A DNA stretch of 64,000 nucleotides from Epilithonimonas hungarica. Its GTDB lineage: Bacteria; Bacteroidota; Bacteroidia; Flavobacteriales; Weeksellaceae. The translations under genes and the position numbers were made by a program. Below the pieces are notes generated by a model. It saw only the letters and a program-made list of their open reading frames with translations. It was not told the DNA's origin and did not search any database. Shown here piece by piece: positions 8,355 to 17,590 of the stretch; the first letter of the stretch is position 1; each line of letters starts with the position of its first letter. The DNA lies in NCBI RefSeq assembly GCF_900102265.1, contig NZ_FNBH01000005.1, forward strand, positions 175,797 through 239,796, given 5' to 3'.

Positions 8355-9371
8355 TTAAGTCAATTTATCCGTCAACTTGGCAAATTGCTTCTCTGCACTT
8401 TTCCCTTCATACAAAATATCATAAACTGCATTGATGATAGGCAGTTTCAGCTTCTTTTCTTTACAGATGGCGTAGATTCCGTTGGTAGCATAATAACCTT
8501 CTGCAACCATACTCATCGATTGGATTGCCGATTTCACGGTATAACCTTTGCCAATTAAATTTCCTAAGTTTCTGTTTCTGGAAAAGAGCGAGTAAGCCGT
8601 TACAATCAAATCGCCCAGATATGCACTGTCGTTCACATCTCTCTTTTCAGGATAAATCGCTTCCAGAAAGGTTTCCATTTCCCGAATGGCGTTGGAAACA
8701 TAAACCGCAATGAAGTTGTCTCCGTAACCCAAACCGCTCGCAATCCCAGCTCCAATAGCATAAATATTTTTAAGAATCGCCGAATATTCGTTTCCGAGAA
8801 TATCGCAACTCGTATTGACTTTGATATAAAAAGAGGACAGAACTTCTCGTAAAATATCTGCATCATCCTGCTCCGCTACAGCAACGGTAAGATAGGATAA
8901 GCGTTCCATCGCAACCTCTTCTGCATGGCAAGGACCGGCAATGACCGCCTGATTTTTGAATCCGATCTTGAACTCATCACGAAGATAATGCGCCACAATA
9001 TCGTTATGTTTCGGAACAATCCCTTTGATGGCAGAACAGAATAATTTGTCCTGGTAATCACAAGTCAATTTTTCCATAGATTCCGCCAGATAAATAGAAG
9101 GAACAGCAAGAATGATCACATCACAATTGGAGACCAACTCATTGATATCCGTAGTAATCTGAAGTTTTTTGAGATTGAAATTAACCGTTGTAAGATAAGT
9201 CGGATTATGTCCGCGTTGCTCGATAGCGCCTTTTACAAACTCGTTACGAACACACCAGTTAACCGTTTTGCAATTTTCAAGAAGCATTTTCACGATAGCA
9301 GTTGCAAAACTTCCGCTTCCCAAAACGCCAACTCGTACATTCTTAGGTGATTTAGTCAATTTCTTTGCCAT
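8355..9371 (-). CDS. gpsA: NAD(P)H-dependent glycerol-3-phosphate dehydrogenase
   Basis: 338 residues, the standard length. The N-terminal Rossmann motif VGVLGSGSFATAIV (about 13-26) binds NAD(P)H; the catalytic lysine region reads SAIKGIVPKH and the substrate helix ILKNIYAIGAGIASGLGYGDN. The enzyme makes sn-glycerol-3-phosphate from dihydroxyacetone phosphate for phospholipid synthesis in the cytoplasm. Monocistronic, with its own -7 box 24 bases upstream of the ATG. Confidence 0.95.
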   Translation of the reverse strand: MAKKLTKSPKNVRVGVLGSGSFATAIVKMLLENCKTVNWCVRNEFVKGAIEQRGHNPTYLTTVNFNLKKLQITTDINELVSNCDVIILAVPSIYLAESMEKLTCDYQDKLFCSAIKGIVPKHNDIVAHYLRDEFKIGFKNQAVIAGPCHAEEVAMERLSYLTVAVAEQDDADILREVLSSFYIKVNTSCDILGNEYSAILKNIYAIGAGIASGLGYGDNFIAVYVSNAIREMETFLEAIYPEKRDVNDSAYLGDLIVTAYSLFSRNRNLGNLIGKGYTVKSAIQSMSMVAEGYYATNGIYAICKEKKLKLPIINAVYDILYEGKSAEKQFAKLTDKLT

Positions 9372-9395
9372 TCTTTTTCGTCTTTTTCATTGTTA

Positions 9396-9403
9396 CAAAT
9401 CTA
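9396..9403 (-). promoter_or_regulatory. Promoter -7 box of gpsA
   Basis: CAAATCTA on the plus strand is TAGATTTG on the minus strand, ending 24 bases before the gpsA ATG. Confidence 0.65.
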
Positions 9404-9524
9404 ATGTAAATTATGAATTTACATCCATCTAAATTTTCTTTAACAATAAATTAAGAATAATTAACTTTCTTTAATCAAATTATATTCCGAACACCTATTA
9501 ACATTAGAAAAAATAAAAATTTCT

Positions 9525-9532
9525 TACTTTTG
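9525..9532 (+). promoter_or_regulatory. Promoter -7 box of the M23 peptidase gene
   Basis: TACTTTTG fits TAnnTTTG and ends 23 bases before the ATG at 9556. Confidence 0.7.
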
Positions 9533-9555
9533 CAATCCATTTAAAAACCCTATTA

Positions 9556-10437
9556 ATGGTTCAATTTTTAAGATCGAAAAAGAAAAAGAACATTGTTCTC
9601 ATATTATTGCTGATCATTTGCTTTATCGAAGGATTGGTCATCGCAAAATTTTACAACGGGATAGATGACAAGGTCTATCAGGTCAATCTTGTAAAAATCA
9701 ACAACGAAAAGGACAGCATCGACCATCTGCAGCTGAAAACCGACCTTGCACTGGTTGACCAAAGTATTAGAAGCATCGATGGTTTTTTAAAATCGAAGAA
9801 CGTATCTGACCTTAGGATCGAAAGATTGGCAAAAGATAGTCTGGAAAATGAAGTTTACCTGGCAAAAGTCAGCAACAGATACAGCCAATATCTTATCGAC
9901 CTGGAACAAAAATTACAGCAGGTTCCCTTGGGAATTCCGACTGATGGTTATATCTCGTCTAACTTTGGAATCCGAAAAAATCCAATTCCCAAAAAGTCTA
10001 CAGAAGTTGCAAATAGTTCCAATATTGCCGAAGAAAAAGACAGTCTTGGTAATGTTATAAAAAGGCAAGCGATTGTAAAAGAAGATAAAAATGCATCCAG
10101 CAATGCACCTGCTGAGAAAGACCAAATGCAATTCCACAAAGGTTTGGATGTTGGAGTCGCTTATGGAAGCCCGGTGAAATGTTCAGCATCGGGAAAAGTG
10201 ATTTTCGCTGGTGTAAAAGGTGGTTATGGAAATTGTGTGATCATCGAGCACGGTAACGGATTGGCGACTTTATACGGACACCTTTCAGAAATCCTGGTCG
10301 AAGCCAATGACCGAGTGAAAGTGGGACAAACCATAGCCAAATCGGGAAATACGGGTCGATCGACAGGACCTCATCTTCATTATGAGGTTCATAAAAACAA
10401 TCAGCCGGTCAATCCAAGGTTGTTCTTGAATTTTTAA
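9556..10437 (+). CDS. M23 family metallopeptidase (LytM-type murein hydrolase, membrane-anchored)
   Basis: 293 residues. A basic N-terminus and one hydrophobic segment (IVLILLLIICFIEGLVIAKF, about 14-33) act as a membrane anchor, followed by an alpha-helical/coiled linker and the LytM domain at about 195-290. Zinc ligands are visible: HKGLDVG (HxxxD) and PHLHYEV (HxH), with GYGNCVIIEHGNG between them. Such enzymes cut peptide cross-links of peptidoglycan or serve as activators of amidases. Flanked by its own promoter and a terminator, so it stands alone. Confidence 0.9.
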   Translation: MVQFLRSKKKKNIVLILLLIICFIEGLVIAKFYNGIDDKVYQVNLVKINNEKDSIDHLQLKTDLALVDQSIRSIDGFLKSKNVSDLRIERLAKDSLENEVYLAKVSNRYSQYLIDLEQKLQQVPLGIPTDGYISSNFGIRKNPIPKKSTEVANSSNIAEEKDSLGNVIKRQAIVKEDKNASSNAPAEKDQMQFHKGLDVGVAYGSPVKCSASGKVIFAGVKGGYGNCVIIEHGNGLATLYGHLSEILVEANDRVKVGQTIAKSGNTGRSTGPHLHYEVHKNNQPVNPRLFLNF

Positions 10438-10443
10438 TTTTAT

Positions 10444-10470
10444 GAGTCTTCGAGAACCTCAGACTGACAA
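10444..10470 (+). repeat. Family A repeat, single arm (copy 4)
   Basis: GAGTCTTCGAGAACCTCAGACTGACA-type arm without its partner, just after the M23 gene stop; the same arm as at 44218 and, reversed, 1908 and 5978. Confidence 0.65.
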
Positions 10471-10493
10471 TCTGAAACATACGTTAATCAAAT

Positions 10494-10523
10494 AAAAAAC
10501 GCTCCAGAATCTGGAGCGTTTTT
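10494..10523. terminator. Terminator between the M23 gene and trigger factor
   Basis: AACGCTCCAGA / TCTGGAGCGTT stem flanked by A-run and T-run; works for both convergent genes. Confidence 0.9.
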
Positions 10524-10542
10524 CAATATATTTTGAGGAAAA

Positions 10543-11877
10543 TTATTTCTTCAATACTTCAAGAAACTCATCGTGAGAGATTGAAGTTTCGTTTTTCTTA
10601 GATTTCTCCAAGATAACGTCTTTCAATTTCGCCATAGCAACTTCAGAAGATATTTGTCTTACCTGGTTTTCGTCTTTCAACATTTCCGCAGCATATTTCT
10701 GAACCTCATCATCACCTAAGTGGTGGATTCCGTAGATCGCTAACTGATTTCTTACCAATTGCTCAGCTTGTCCCAGAACTTCTGAATAATCCAATTGGAT
10801 CTCATTATCGTTCATCAATTTTCCTTCAAGGATTTGACCTTTGATAATGTTCTTTTCGTTTTCAAGGATCTCTTTAGCCTGTGCTTCAGAAGTGATATTT
10901 TGATTAGAGAACAATAACCATTTGATCAGGAATTCTTCCGGTAATTTGATTTCTTCTTTCTCGTTAACTTGCTCTAGGATTTTGTTTACGAAATGAACAT
11001 CAGCATTTTGTTGGAAATACTCATCTAATTCCGTTTTCACTCTCGCTCTCAATTCCTCTTCAGTTGTAATAACATCCTTACCATAAACTTTGTCGAACAA
11101 CTCTTGGTTAAGTTCCGCAAGGTTCAATCCGTAGATATCTTTTACAGTTACTTCAACCTCGTTGTGGTGAAGGTGTTCTGCTTCTTCTTTGCTGAATCCT
11201 AATTGTTTTGCCAATTCTTCCTTAGAAACTAGATCTTCTTTAGAAACTTTTACAGAATCGTCCTTTTTCAATTTTTTCACCAGATCGTAAGCTTCTTTCT
11301 GTTCTTTAGAAATCGTTACATTTTTTGGAGCGTGGTGGTGCTCCCCTTCTGCATCAGCTTCTACAACTTGAGCAATTTCTAAAGCGACATAAGAATCTTT
11401 ACCTATTTTTTCTTCTGGCAATCTTTCCGCAAAACGTTTTTGCATATTTTCTACACTTGTAGAGATTTCTTTGTCAGAAGCTTCTACTTTGTAGTGAGGT
11501 GCTTCGTATTTAGTCAAATCCACAGTGAATTCTGGCTCGTATCCAACTTCGAAAGCTACGGATAGAGATTCTGCATTGTGATTGAAGTCGTTGACTGGCT
11601 GAGGAACCGGTTGTCCAACCAATCTCAGTTTGTTTTCGTTTACATAACCGTTTAGAGCCTCAGAAACCTGTTTGTTGATTTCTTCGAAAGCGATTCCAGC
11701 CTCATATTGTTTTCTTACCATACTCAATGGCACTTTCCCTTTTCTGAATCCGGGAATCTGCGCATTTTTCGCATAGTTGATCAATTGCTTTTCTACTTTT
11801 TCCTTATAATCTGCCTTCTCCAATGTTACCGTAAGTAGTGCACTTACCTCATCGTGGTTTTTAGCTGTAACGTTCAT
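10543..11877 (-). CDS. tig: Trigger factor (ribosome-associated prolyl isomerase/chaperone)
   Basis: 444 residues. The ribosome-binding N-domain holds the signature PGFRKGKVPLSMVRK (about 41-55). The central PPIase (FKBP-like) domain is weakly conserved, with a His-rich insertion (EGEHHHAPKN, near 173) common in Bacteroidetes, and the C-terminal helical chaperone arms follow. It acts at the ribosome exit tunnel on nascent chains. The gene is alone, with a -7 box 20 bases from the ATG. Assignment rests on the N-domain signature and the overall length. Confidence 0.93.
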   Translation of the reverse strand: MNVTAKNHDEVSALLTVTLEKADYKEKVEKQLINYAKNAQIPGFRKGKVPLSMVRKQYEAGIAFEEINKQVSEALNGYVNENKLRLVGQPVPQPVNDFNHNAESLSVAFEVGYEPEFTVDLTKYEAPHYKVEASDKEISTSVENMQKRFAERLPEEKIGKDSYVALEIAQVVEADAEGEHHHAPKNVTISKEQKEAYDLVKKLKKDDSVKVSKEDLVSKEELAKQLGFSKEEAEHLHHNEVEVTVKDIYGLNLAELNQELFDKVYGKDVITTEEELRARVKTELDEYFQQNADVHFVNKILEQVNEKEEIKLPEEFLIKWLLFSNQNITSEAQAKEILENEKNIIKGQILEGKLMNDNEIQLDYSEVLGQAEQLVRNQLAIYGIHHLGDDEVQKYAAEMLKDENQVRQISSEVAMAKLKDVILEKSKKNETSISHDEFLEVLKK

Positions 11878-11897
11878 TAATTGAAATTTTTAGGTTG

Positions 11898-11905
11898 CAA
11901 AAGTA
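11898..11905 (-). promoter_or_regulatory. Promoter -7 box of tig
   Basis: CAAAAGTA on the plus strand is TACTTTTG on the minus strand, 20 bases before the tig ATG. Confidence 0.65.
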
Positions 11906-11983
11906 TGCAAATTCTGAGGAACTTCAAAATTAAATACGATCTTGATATTTATAAAAAATCATAATTTTTTATAAATGATGTTC

Positions 11984-12496
11984 TTAAGAAGCTTTCCAAA
12001 AAGTCCAAACCGTCCCATTGAAAACAGCCAGCATCTTTTTTGTCGTGTCATAAACTATCATTCCCGGTGTCGGAGAAACAATATTAAGGTGTGGATTGGC
12101 CACCTTTGGCAGGATCATAGCTCTATTTGTATCTTCCAAAACCAAGATCCCCGGCGTGGAAGTTACTGTTCCGAATGACACTTTCGCATCTGTCTGCTCT
12201 GTCAAACCATCTTGCAAACTCGTATCAGCAGAACCATTGGTGGCTATGGTAAGGTCTTTCCATGCATTATTTACGTAGGCCTTTACTTTTTTGTCACTAA
12301 CATCAAAAATCAAGGTTCCATTTACAACTCCGGAAACGGCACTTTCGCTCGTCACCCAGGGAAGGACCAGACCTCTGTTCTCTGAGCCAAATTCAATAGA
12401 GGAAGATGCAGATTCTAATACTGTCTTTCCAATTGCAACTTGGGAAAAACCGAAATAATAAATAAGAATAAAAATTGACAATAAGGATCTTTTCAT
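11984..12496 (-). CDS. Small secreted protein of a large/small surface-protein pair (locus 1)
   Basis: 170 residues with a signal peptide (MKRSLLSIFILIYYFGFSQ). Two similar units follow: RGLVLPWV...GTLIFDVSDKKV...NNAWKDL and RAMILPKV...PGMIVYDTTKKM...NGTVWTFW. The protein at 30296-30958 has the same two units in the same order and the same TSLQD linker, so the two are paralogues. It begins 22 bases after the large secreted gene at 12519-14267 and is co-transcribed with it. No enzyme motif and no recognisable sorting domain. The pattern resembles tail-fibre or adhesin tip modules; function unknown. Confidence 0.8.
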   Translation of the reverse strand: MKRSLLSIFILIYYFGFSQVAIGKTVLESASSSIEFGSENRGLVLPWVTSESAVSGVVNGTLIFDVSDKKVKAYVNNAWKDLTIATNGSADTSLQDGLTEQTDAKVSFGTVTSTPGILVLEDTNRAMILPKVANPHLNIVSPTPGMIVYDTTKKMLAVFNGTVWTFWKAS

Positions 12497-12518
12497 TTGT
12501 TTGTGTGTTTATTTTTTA

Positions 12519-14267
12519 TTAATCAGGACAGGCTTGTGTATTGAAACATTTCCAGCCAGAGGCTGTTCCGTCCGTATTGATCTGTAAACAATTCAATGTC
12601 GTGTTGTAAACCATCATTCCTTCTTTCAGATCATCAGCTGGAATTTGTTCCACTTGGGTTGTCGTTAATCTATTAACAACAAAACCTTTGGTCTTGGATT
12701 CCAAAACGAGCCAGGCCCCTTTCCTTGTTTCCGGCCAGTTTGTATCTCCTGGGCTAGCTCTTGTCAAAGATGTGATCCCACTTGGAGAAGGTAAGGTTGT
12801 TCCAGAATTGATTGCCGGTTTATAACAAACTGGGTCTCCCCCCGCTACATTTATCATAACAGTTGCTGTGCTACAGCTACTAGGTAGGCTAACTCTACAT
12901 ATCTGATAAGTTATAGTATAATTTCCCGTCAAGACATTTGAACCAACTTGTACCAAACCTGTAGATGTATTAAGCGTAACATTGGGATTGGATGTAGAAA
13001 CCTGCGTGAGGATCACATTAGAAGTTGTCGCCACAACTCCGTTATACTGTTCAAGATCATTGACCAGAACAGATGTTACAGAGGAAGCACCTGCATTGAT
13101 GGCAAAATTATCACTATTTGCGATTGGCGGAAAGCTACCATCCATATTCGGGCACAATCCAATATTGGTAGTCAAAGAAGCCCCGCAAGTTCCACCCGCC
13201 GAACAATCGAATGTCACATTTGCCGAAGCAGCCGTCGTGGTAGCTCCAGAAGTATTTATATAATTGGGTGCGTTGGCAAAAATAGCTGTTGAGCCTTGAG
13301 TTCCTGATTTTATCATTGTGGCCTCGTACTGTGAATATCTTGTAAAATCCAGGTTAGGTCCAACTTTGGCTCCGTTGGGATTGATCGGATTGATGACATA
13401 TACAAACCCTTTCTTTGAAGATGAGGCTGGTCCTTTGATGCTCGCACCATTAGGCTGCCAAGTCGTTATTTTCAAAAGTCCTTCATTATATATGGAAGAT
13501 GTGCTTGAACCGTTTATAGCTCCTTTGGAATAAAATGTACCGTAGTTCTCCAAACGACTGTTCGAACCCATATCCACTGTCCCCGTTCCAACATTGAAGA
13601 CACCTGTATTGATAACCCTTCCACTGCTCAGATTGTATCCCTGAGCTGTATTCATCGTTCCACAATTGATATAAGTGGTTGCATTACTGCTGCTGAAATT
13701 CTGCCCGACGTTGATAGTCCCAAAATTTCTAAATATGGTTGTTCCTGATATATTGATATTACTTGTAATAGAATATGTCCCGTAATTATCTATAACGTTA
13801 GTAGCATCGTTATTTCCAAATCCTAGAACGCCAACATCCACGCCCCCTCGATTGGTCAATGTATTTGCAGTTCCGCTGAAAGTGAAATTATTATTCCCTG
13901 AACTTCCGGACCTCATTGTCCCGCCACTTGCAATATTGATGGTAAGATTAGAATTGATATTCGGATTTTGATTGAATTGTAATGTTCCTGCGATTTCAAA
14001 AGTAACATTGCTTCCGTTGGCAGAATTAACATTATTCTGTATGACCAAAGTAACTCCGGGCGCAATGCAAATCTTGGAATTATTCTCAAAAGTCACATCG
14101 CTCAAGGTTGTGTTTGTCGTAAAGCAAACAACACTACCAGAAGAGAATGTATAGTTACTGCTTGTAGGATTTGTAACCGTACAACTTGTACATTGGGAAT
14201 AATAGTTTATTGACAAAAATAGAAGGAATAACAAATATCCGTCATTCTTAAAATAAATTTTAATCAT
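12519..14267 (-). CDS. Large secreted protein of a large/small surface-protein pair (locus 1)
   Basis: 582 residues with a signal peptide (to about residue 25). Residues about 30-270 are Asn/Gly/Thr/Ser-rich with repeating short strands (TLTNRGGVDVG, IDNYGTYSITS, FRNFGTINVG, LENYGTFYSKG, a NxGTxxxG rhythm of about 20-25 residues), typical of a beta-solenoid. A cadherin/Ig-like stretch (about 380-470) follows. The last about 95 residues start CYKPA, contain GITSLTRA, KGFVVNRL and GMMVYNTT, and end CFNTQACPD. This module is repeated at the end of the protein at 26050-30156. The gene heads a two-gene unit with the small protein. Probable cell-surface or matrix protein; no T9SS type A tail. Confidence 0.75.
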   Translation of the reverse strand: MIKIYFKNDGYLLFLLFLSINYYSQCTSCTVTNPTSSNYTFSSGSVVCFTTNTTLSDVTFENNSKICIAPGVTLVIQNNVNSANGSNVTFEIAGTLQFNQNPNINSNLTINIASGGTMRSGSSGNNNFTFSGTANTLTNRGGVDVGVLGFGNNDATNVIDNYGTYSITSNINISGTTIFRNFGTINVGQNFSSSNATTYINCGTMNTAQGYNLSSGRVINTGVFNVGTGTVDMGSNSRLENYGTFYSKGAINGSSTSSIYNEGLLKITTWQPNGASIKGPASSSKKGFVYVINPINPNGAKVGPNLDFTRYSQYEATMIKSGTQGSTAIFANAPNYINTSGATTTAASANVTFDCSAGGTCGASLTTNIGLCPNMDGSFPPIANSDNFAINAGASSVTSVLVNDLEQYNGVVATTSNVILTQVSTSNPNVTLNTSTGLVQVGSNVLTGNYTITYQICRVSLPSSCSTATVMINVAGGDPVCYKPAINSGTTLPSPSGITSLTRASPGDTNWPETRKGAWLVLESKTKGFVVNRLTTTQVEQIPADDLKEGMMVYNTTLNCLQINTDGTASGWKCFNTQACPD

Positions 14268-14292
14268 CTCATTTTATGTGTGTTTGATAAAT

Positions 14293-14300
14293 CAAAAATA
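14293..14300 (-). promoter_or_regulatory. Promoter -7 box of the locus 1 secreted pair
   Basis: CAAAAATA on the plus strand is TATTTTTG on the minus strand, 25 bases before the ATG at 14267. Confidence 0.6.
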
Positions 14301-14440
14301 TTTGTCAGAATGTGTTAATTTCCAACAAATCAACAACAAAATTAGGAATTTACTATGAATAATATTTTTATCATATGTTAATTAATAGTAATATTTAAAT
14401 ATTTTTTCAACATAAAACCCACTCCACACTTCCAATATAA

Positions 14441-14476
14441 AAAATAAAGACGCCCTCAAAAAGAACATCTTTATTT
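14441..14476 (-). terminator. Weak stem-loop after the His-rich lipoprotein gene
   Basis: AAATAAAGA / TCTTTATTT arms with a T-rich run on the minus-strand side, about 20 bases after the stop at 14494; the stem is AT-rich, so termination strength is doubtful. Confidence 0.45.
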
Positions 14477-14493
14477 ATAATTTAAAATATCAG

Positions 14494-15054
14494 TTAATGA
14501 ACATCCACTGTAATATCAACATCGGTTTCTCCTCCTGTGGTCTGACCTAATTGATTGGTGGCGGAAGGATAGTTTTGATTAACACTTGCAGGGCCGTGAA
14601 TTAATTTGATATTCATTTTTCCGGTTTCTTGTGTAGAATTAACTGTCCATTCTGTTCTCAATCCTAATCTTTGTCCGTCTGTTCTTACAATATCGTTTGC
14701 AGCTCTTATCACAATAATGTCAGCATTCGCTGGACCGAATGTAATGAAGTGATGGTCTTTTTCTTCCTCGATCTCATCAGAAGAATGATAATGGTCATCG
14801 TGTTTGATCTGGAAATCCAATACCGCCGTATAAGTATCTCCGGTATGCAAATGCAAATGCCCGTCTGCCTGTCCGCTAATTACATTAACGGTTTGAACGT
14901 CACTTGCGTCAGCCTTATTCGTCAATGTTAAAACAACTTTCCCGATCTCGTCGTGCTCATGGACATCCTCTGGAACTGCGTCATCATCATTTCGGCAAGA
15001 GAAGATGAAAAGTGAAACTAAAAGAACTAATGTAATATTGATAAATTTTTTCAT
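14494..15054 (-). CDS. Histidine-rich lipoprotein, probable metal-binding partner of the adjacent receptor
   Basis: 186 residues. The lipobox LFIFSC puts the lipidated cysteine at residue 20. Histidine clusters follow: VHEHDE, GHLHLHTGD, KHDDHYHSSDE and EEEKDHHF, plus a terminal VDVH. No catalytic motif is seen. It begins 28 bases after the stop of the TonB-dependent receptor at 15083-17467 and should be co-transcribed. Histidine and acidic clusters suggest surface or periplasmic binding of zinc or another transition metal for delivery to the receptor; this is inferred from composition and context, not from a named family. Confidence 0.8.
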   Translation of the reverse strand: MKKFINITLVLLVSLFIFSCRNDDDAVPEDVHEHDEIGKVVLTLTNKADASDVQTVNVISGQADGHLHLHTGDTYTAVLDFQIKHDDHYHSSDEIEEEKDHHFITFGPANADIIVIRAANDIVRTDGQRLGLRTEWTVNSTQETGKMNIKLIHGPASVNQNYPSATNQLGQTTGGETDVDITVDVH

Positions 15055-15082
15055 TTTGATTTAAATTTTAAGTTTTTAATAA

Positions 15083-17467
15083 TTAAAAATTGTATTTCAG
15101 AGTAACCACGAAGTTCCTTCCCGGTTCGTACATATAATATCTCAGCCTGTTAAGATATTCACGATACTCTGTGTTAAATAGGTTATTGATTCTGAAATTA
15201 AAATTCAGATTTTTGAACAGGTCTGCTCCGATGGAAGCATTAAATAAAGCATAAGCGGCCGGCGTAGAACTGAAATCAACTGTCTCATTATATTCTACGC
15301 CATCTTTAATAAAAGTTACCGGAAGATTTCTTATCGGAAAACGATTTTGTTTAAATGTATTTTCGTTCTCCAAAGTGACGTAGAAATTCTTTGGCTTATT
15401 AAGCATCAATTCGATTGAGTTTCTCAATTTAGCCGGCATCATTAGAATCAATGGCTCATTATTCGAAAGATCGTCACCTCTCAAAATACTGAAACCCGAT
15501 CTCCATTTCAGATTAGACAAGATAGACAATTCTGCATCGGCGTCCACTCCCATCATTCTGGCTTTGACCTGCTGATAGGTCCAAACCGGGAAAACACCTC
15601 TATTGGTATTCAGGATACTGCTCGGAACTTGATTCACAAAACTGTCAGAATACATCAAGTAAGGATTGATTTCCAAATGTAACCCTCTCAACAAATCAAA
15701 ATGACCTGCCAATGACAGATTAATATTATAGATCGTTTCTTTCTTGATGTTTAGATTTCCCTCTTCCATAATGGCTGCAGAATGATGCAATCCATCCGAG
15801 AAAAGTTCCGCAGGATTCGGCGTTCTTTCGGTTCTTGATAAATTGAGCCTAAACTCGTAATCCTGAGTCGGTTTATAGTCCAATCCAAGATTAGCAGATA
15901 GATTATGATAATCCAAAATAGGTCTCGTCAAAGTTCTGCTGCCGGATTCCTGTACAAAAAACTGTGGGAAGATCGCCGCATAGTTTGCTTCCCATTTATC
16001 CGAATCATAATATTTATATGAATCGTATCTGCTGAAATCATATCTCACAGCAGCCTCTGCATTGAGTTTGGAACTGAATCTATACTTGAAAACAGAAAAA
16101 GCCCCTGCATCATACCTGTAATAATCCGGAATCAAGCGTCTTGCTTTGGTCGCAGGATTTGGATAATTATCCTGGTAACCCGCAGAAATCCCGCTTTCCA
16201 GACTCCAATTGGAACGTTCAAGCAAATGAATCAAACTCGCCGAATGTGTAATGAGCCTCAGATCCATAGAAGGCAATTCATTCAGCTCGCCTCTTCGGAT
16301 ATCATATTCCTTTCTTCTGTTAAGCTGAAAACTATATTGGAAAGTCAACTTCCCAAAATCAGCAAAACGCTTGTAAGCCGACAGTTTTGCAATATGATGT
16401 TCTACTTGTTGCTTCGGATGGTCAATATCATAGCTGAAGTTGTCCAAAAAGTAAGGCTGCCCAAAGTTAACGGCATTGTAAAAATCTTCGGGACTTGACA
16501 AATGTGCACCTTTGTAAATCCCGAATTCCTGATTGGTTCCGCTATACGAAACGTCAAAACCTTGCAAAAAACCACGTTTCCCGAAAGAGAAATTAAAGGA
16601 GTTAAACTCCATTCCGGTATTTTGTAACGTATGGTGCGGAACATATTCGTCACCCGTTTTTCGGTAACTTCCACCCGCTTTTACAAACCATTGGTTTTCC
16701 CAGGCTTTGAGAACATTAGCCCCAATTTCTCCGCCTCTACCATTAGAGATCCCCGAAAGTCTTACACTTCCCATTACAGTATCTTTCTTTGGAAGGTTTG
16801 ACGGTTCTAAAATGACAACGCCGCCGACGCCTTCATTCCCGTACTTCAAAGCAGATGCACCTTTCACCACATCAATGTGTTCAAAATCATTGACATCGAT
16901 ATTAGGTGCGTGTTCTACTCCCCATTCTTGTTCCGCCATTTTCACACCATTGTTCACGATAGAAATTCGGCTTCCGTACAATCCTCGGATGACAGGTTTT
17001 GTAATATTGTTTCCTGTTTTCAACGCTGTAACGCCTGCAATTTTCGAAAGTAAGTTGCCCAGATTTTCTGTGGAATTTCTTTCGATCTCCGTTTTATCCA
17101 GCGTTCTCATAATCACAGAACCTTTGGTCTTATGGTCCACGTGAATCGTAACCGTTTCTATTTCGCCAATATGATGCTCCAAATTAATGGTCAAATGAAC
17201 ATCCTGCGTAACTCCTACATTTTCAGTATAATCATTACAATCAGGATGTTTTGCAATGAGTTTATATTGACCTGCAGGAATTTGTTTAAAAGAAAACTTT
17301 CCCGTTTTATCTGTTCTGGTTGAGAATTCACCGATTTTTACCACAGCATTTTCCAGCATCGTTTTGTCGTGAAAATCCTGAACAGTTCCTTGAACAGTAT
17401 ATGTTTTCTGTGCATTTGTAATTACCAATCCACAAAAGACCAGCAATAAACTATATATCAATTTCAT
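15083..17467 (-). CDS. TonB-dependent receptor, probable zinc (ZnuD-like) importer
   Basis: 794 residues. Signal peptide, then a carboxypeptidase-like beta-sandwich (VQGTVQDFHDKTMLENAVV..., about 24-105), a plug domain with LGNLLSKIAGVTALKTG and VIRGLYGSRISIVNNGV (about 135-190), and a long barrel ending in the aromatic strand NFVVTLKYNF. In ZnuD-type receptors histidine and acidic residues line the path; here EQEWGVEHAPNIDVNDFEHID in the plug and several HH/DH loops agree. The context, a His-rich lipoprotein downstream and a CxxCH membrane protein upstream, supports metal uptake. Zinc over copper or another metal is inference. Confidence 0.88.
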   Translation of the reverse strand: MKLIYSLLLVFCGLVITNAQKTYTVQGTVQDFHDKTMLENAVVKIGEFSTRTDKTGKFSFKQIPAGQYKLIAKHPDCNDYTENVGVTQDVHLTINLEHHIGEIETVTIHVDHKTKGSVIMRTLDKTEIERNSTENLGNLLSKIAGVTALKTGNNITKPVIRGLYGSRISIVNNGVKMAEQEWGVEHAPNIDVNDFEHIDVVKGASALKYGNEGVGGVVILEPSNLPKKDTVMGSVRLSGISNGRGGEIGANVLKAWENQWFVKAGGSYRKTGDEYVPHHTLQNTGMEFNSFNFSFGKRGFLQGFDVSYSGTNQEFGIYKGAHLSSPEDFYNAVNFGQPYFLDNFSYDIDHPKQQVEHHIAKLSAYKRFADFGKLTFQYSFQLNRRKEYDIRRGELNELPSMDLRLITHSASLIHLLERSNWSLESGISAGYQDNYPNPATKARRLIPDYYRYDAGAFSVFKYRFSSKLNAEAAVRYDFSRYDSYKYYDSDKWEANYAAIFPQFFVQESGSRTLTRPILDYHNLSANLGLDYKPTQDYEFRLNLSRTERTPNPAELFSDGLHHSAAIMEEGNLNIKKETIYNINLSLAGHFDLLRGLHLEINPYLMYSDSFVNQVPSSILNTNRGVFPVWTYQQVKARMMGVDADAELSILSNLKWRSGFSILRGDDLSNNEPLILMMPAKLRNSIELMLNKPKNFYVTLENENTFKQNRFPIRNLPVTFIKDGVEYNETVDFSSTPAAYALFNASIGADLFKNLNFNFRINNLFNTEYREYLNRLRYYMYEPGRNFVVTLKYNF

Positions 17468-17570
17468 TGTAAAATAAAAGATTGCATACTTTTTTTCTCA
17501 AAAAGCATATTTAAAAGAATCTTGAAATTCGTTGTAATCATCGACGGATTCGCACAAATAAAAATGTACA

Positions 17571-17590
17571 AATTGTAATTAATTGTAATT
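17571..17590 (-). promoter_or_regulatory. Tandem 10-bp repeat upstream of the metal receptor, possible operator
   Basis: AATTGTAATT occurs twice with no gap, one helical turn apart, 104 bases upstream of the receptor ATG in a 308-base gap without a gene. A short palindrome AAGTAT-TG-ATACTT lies at 17716-17729. The unit is AT-rich and is not a textbook Fur/Zur box. Confidence 0.35.

Noticed and set aside
12948..13533. Plus-strand open frames opposite the large secreted gene of locus 1
   Set aside because: They are shadows of the Asn/Thr-rich minus-strand gene, without promoter box or recognisable protein features.
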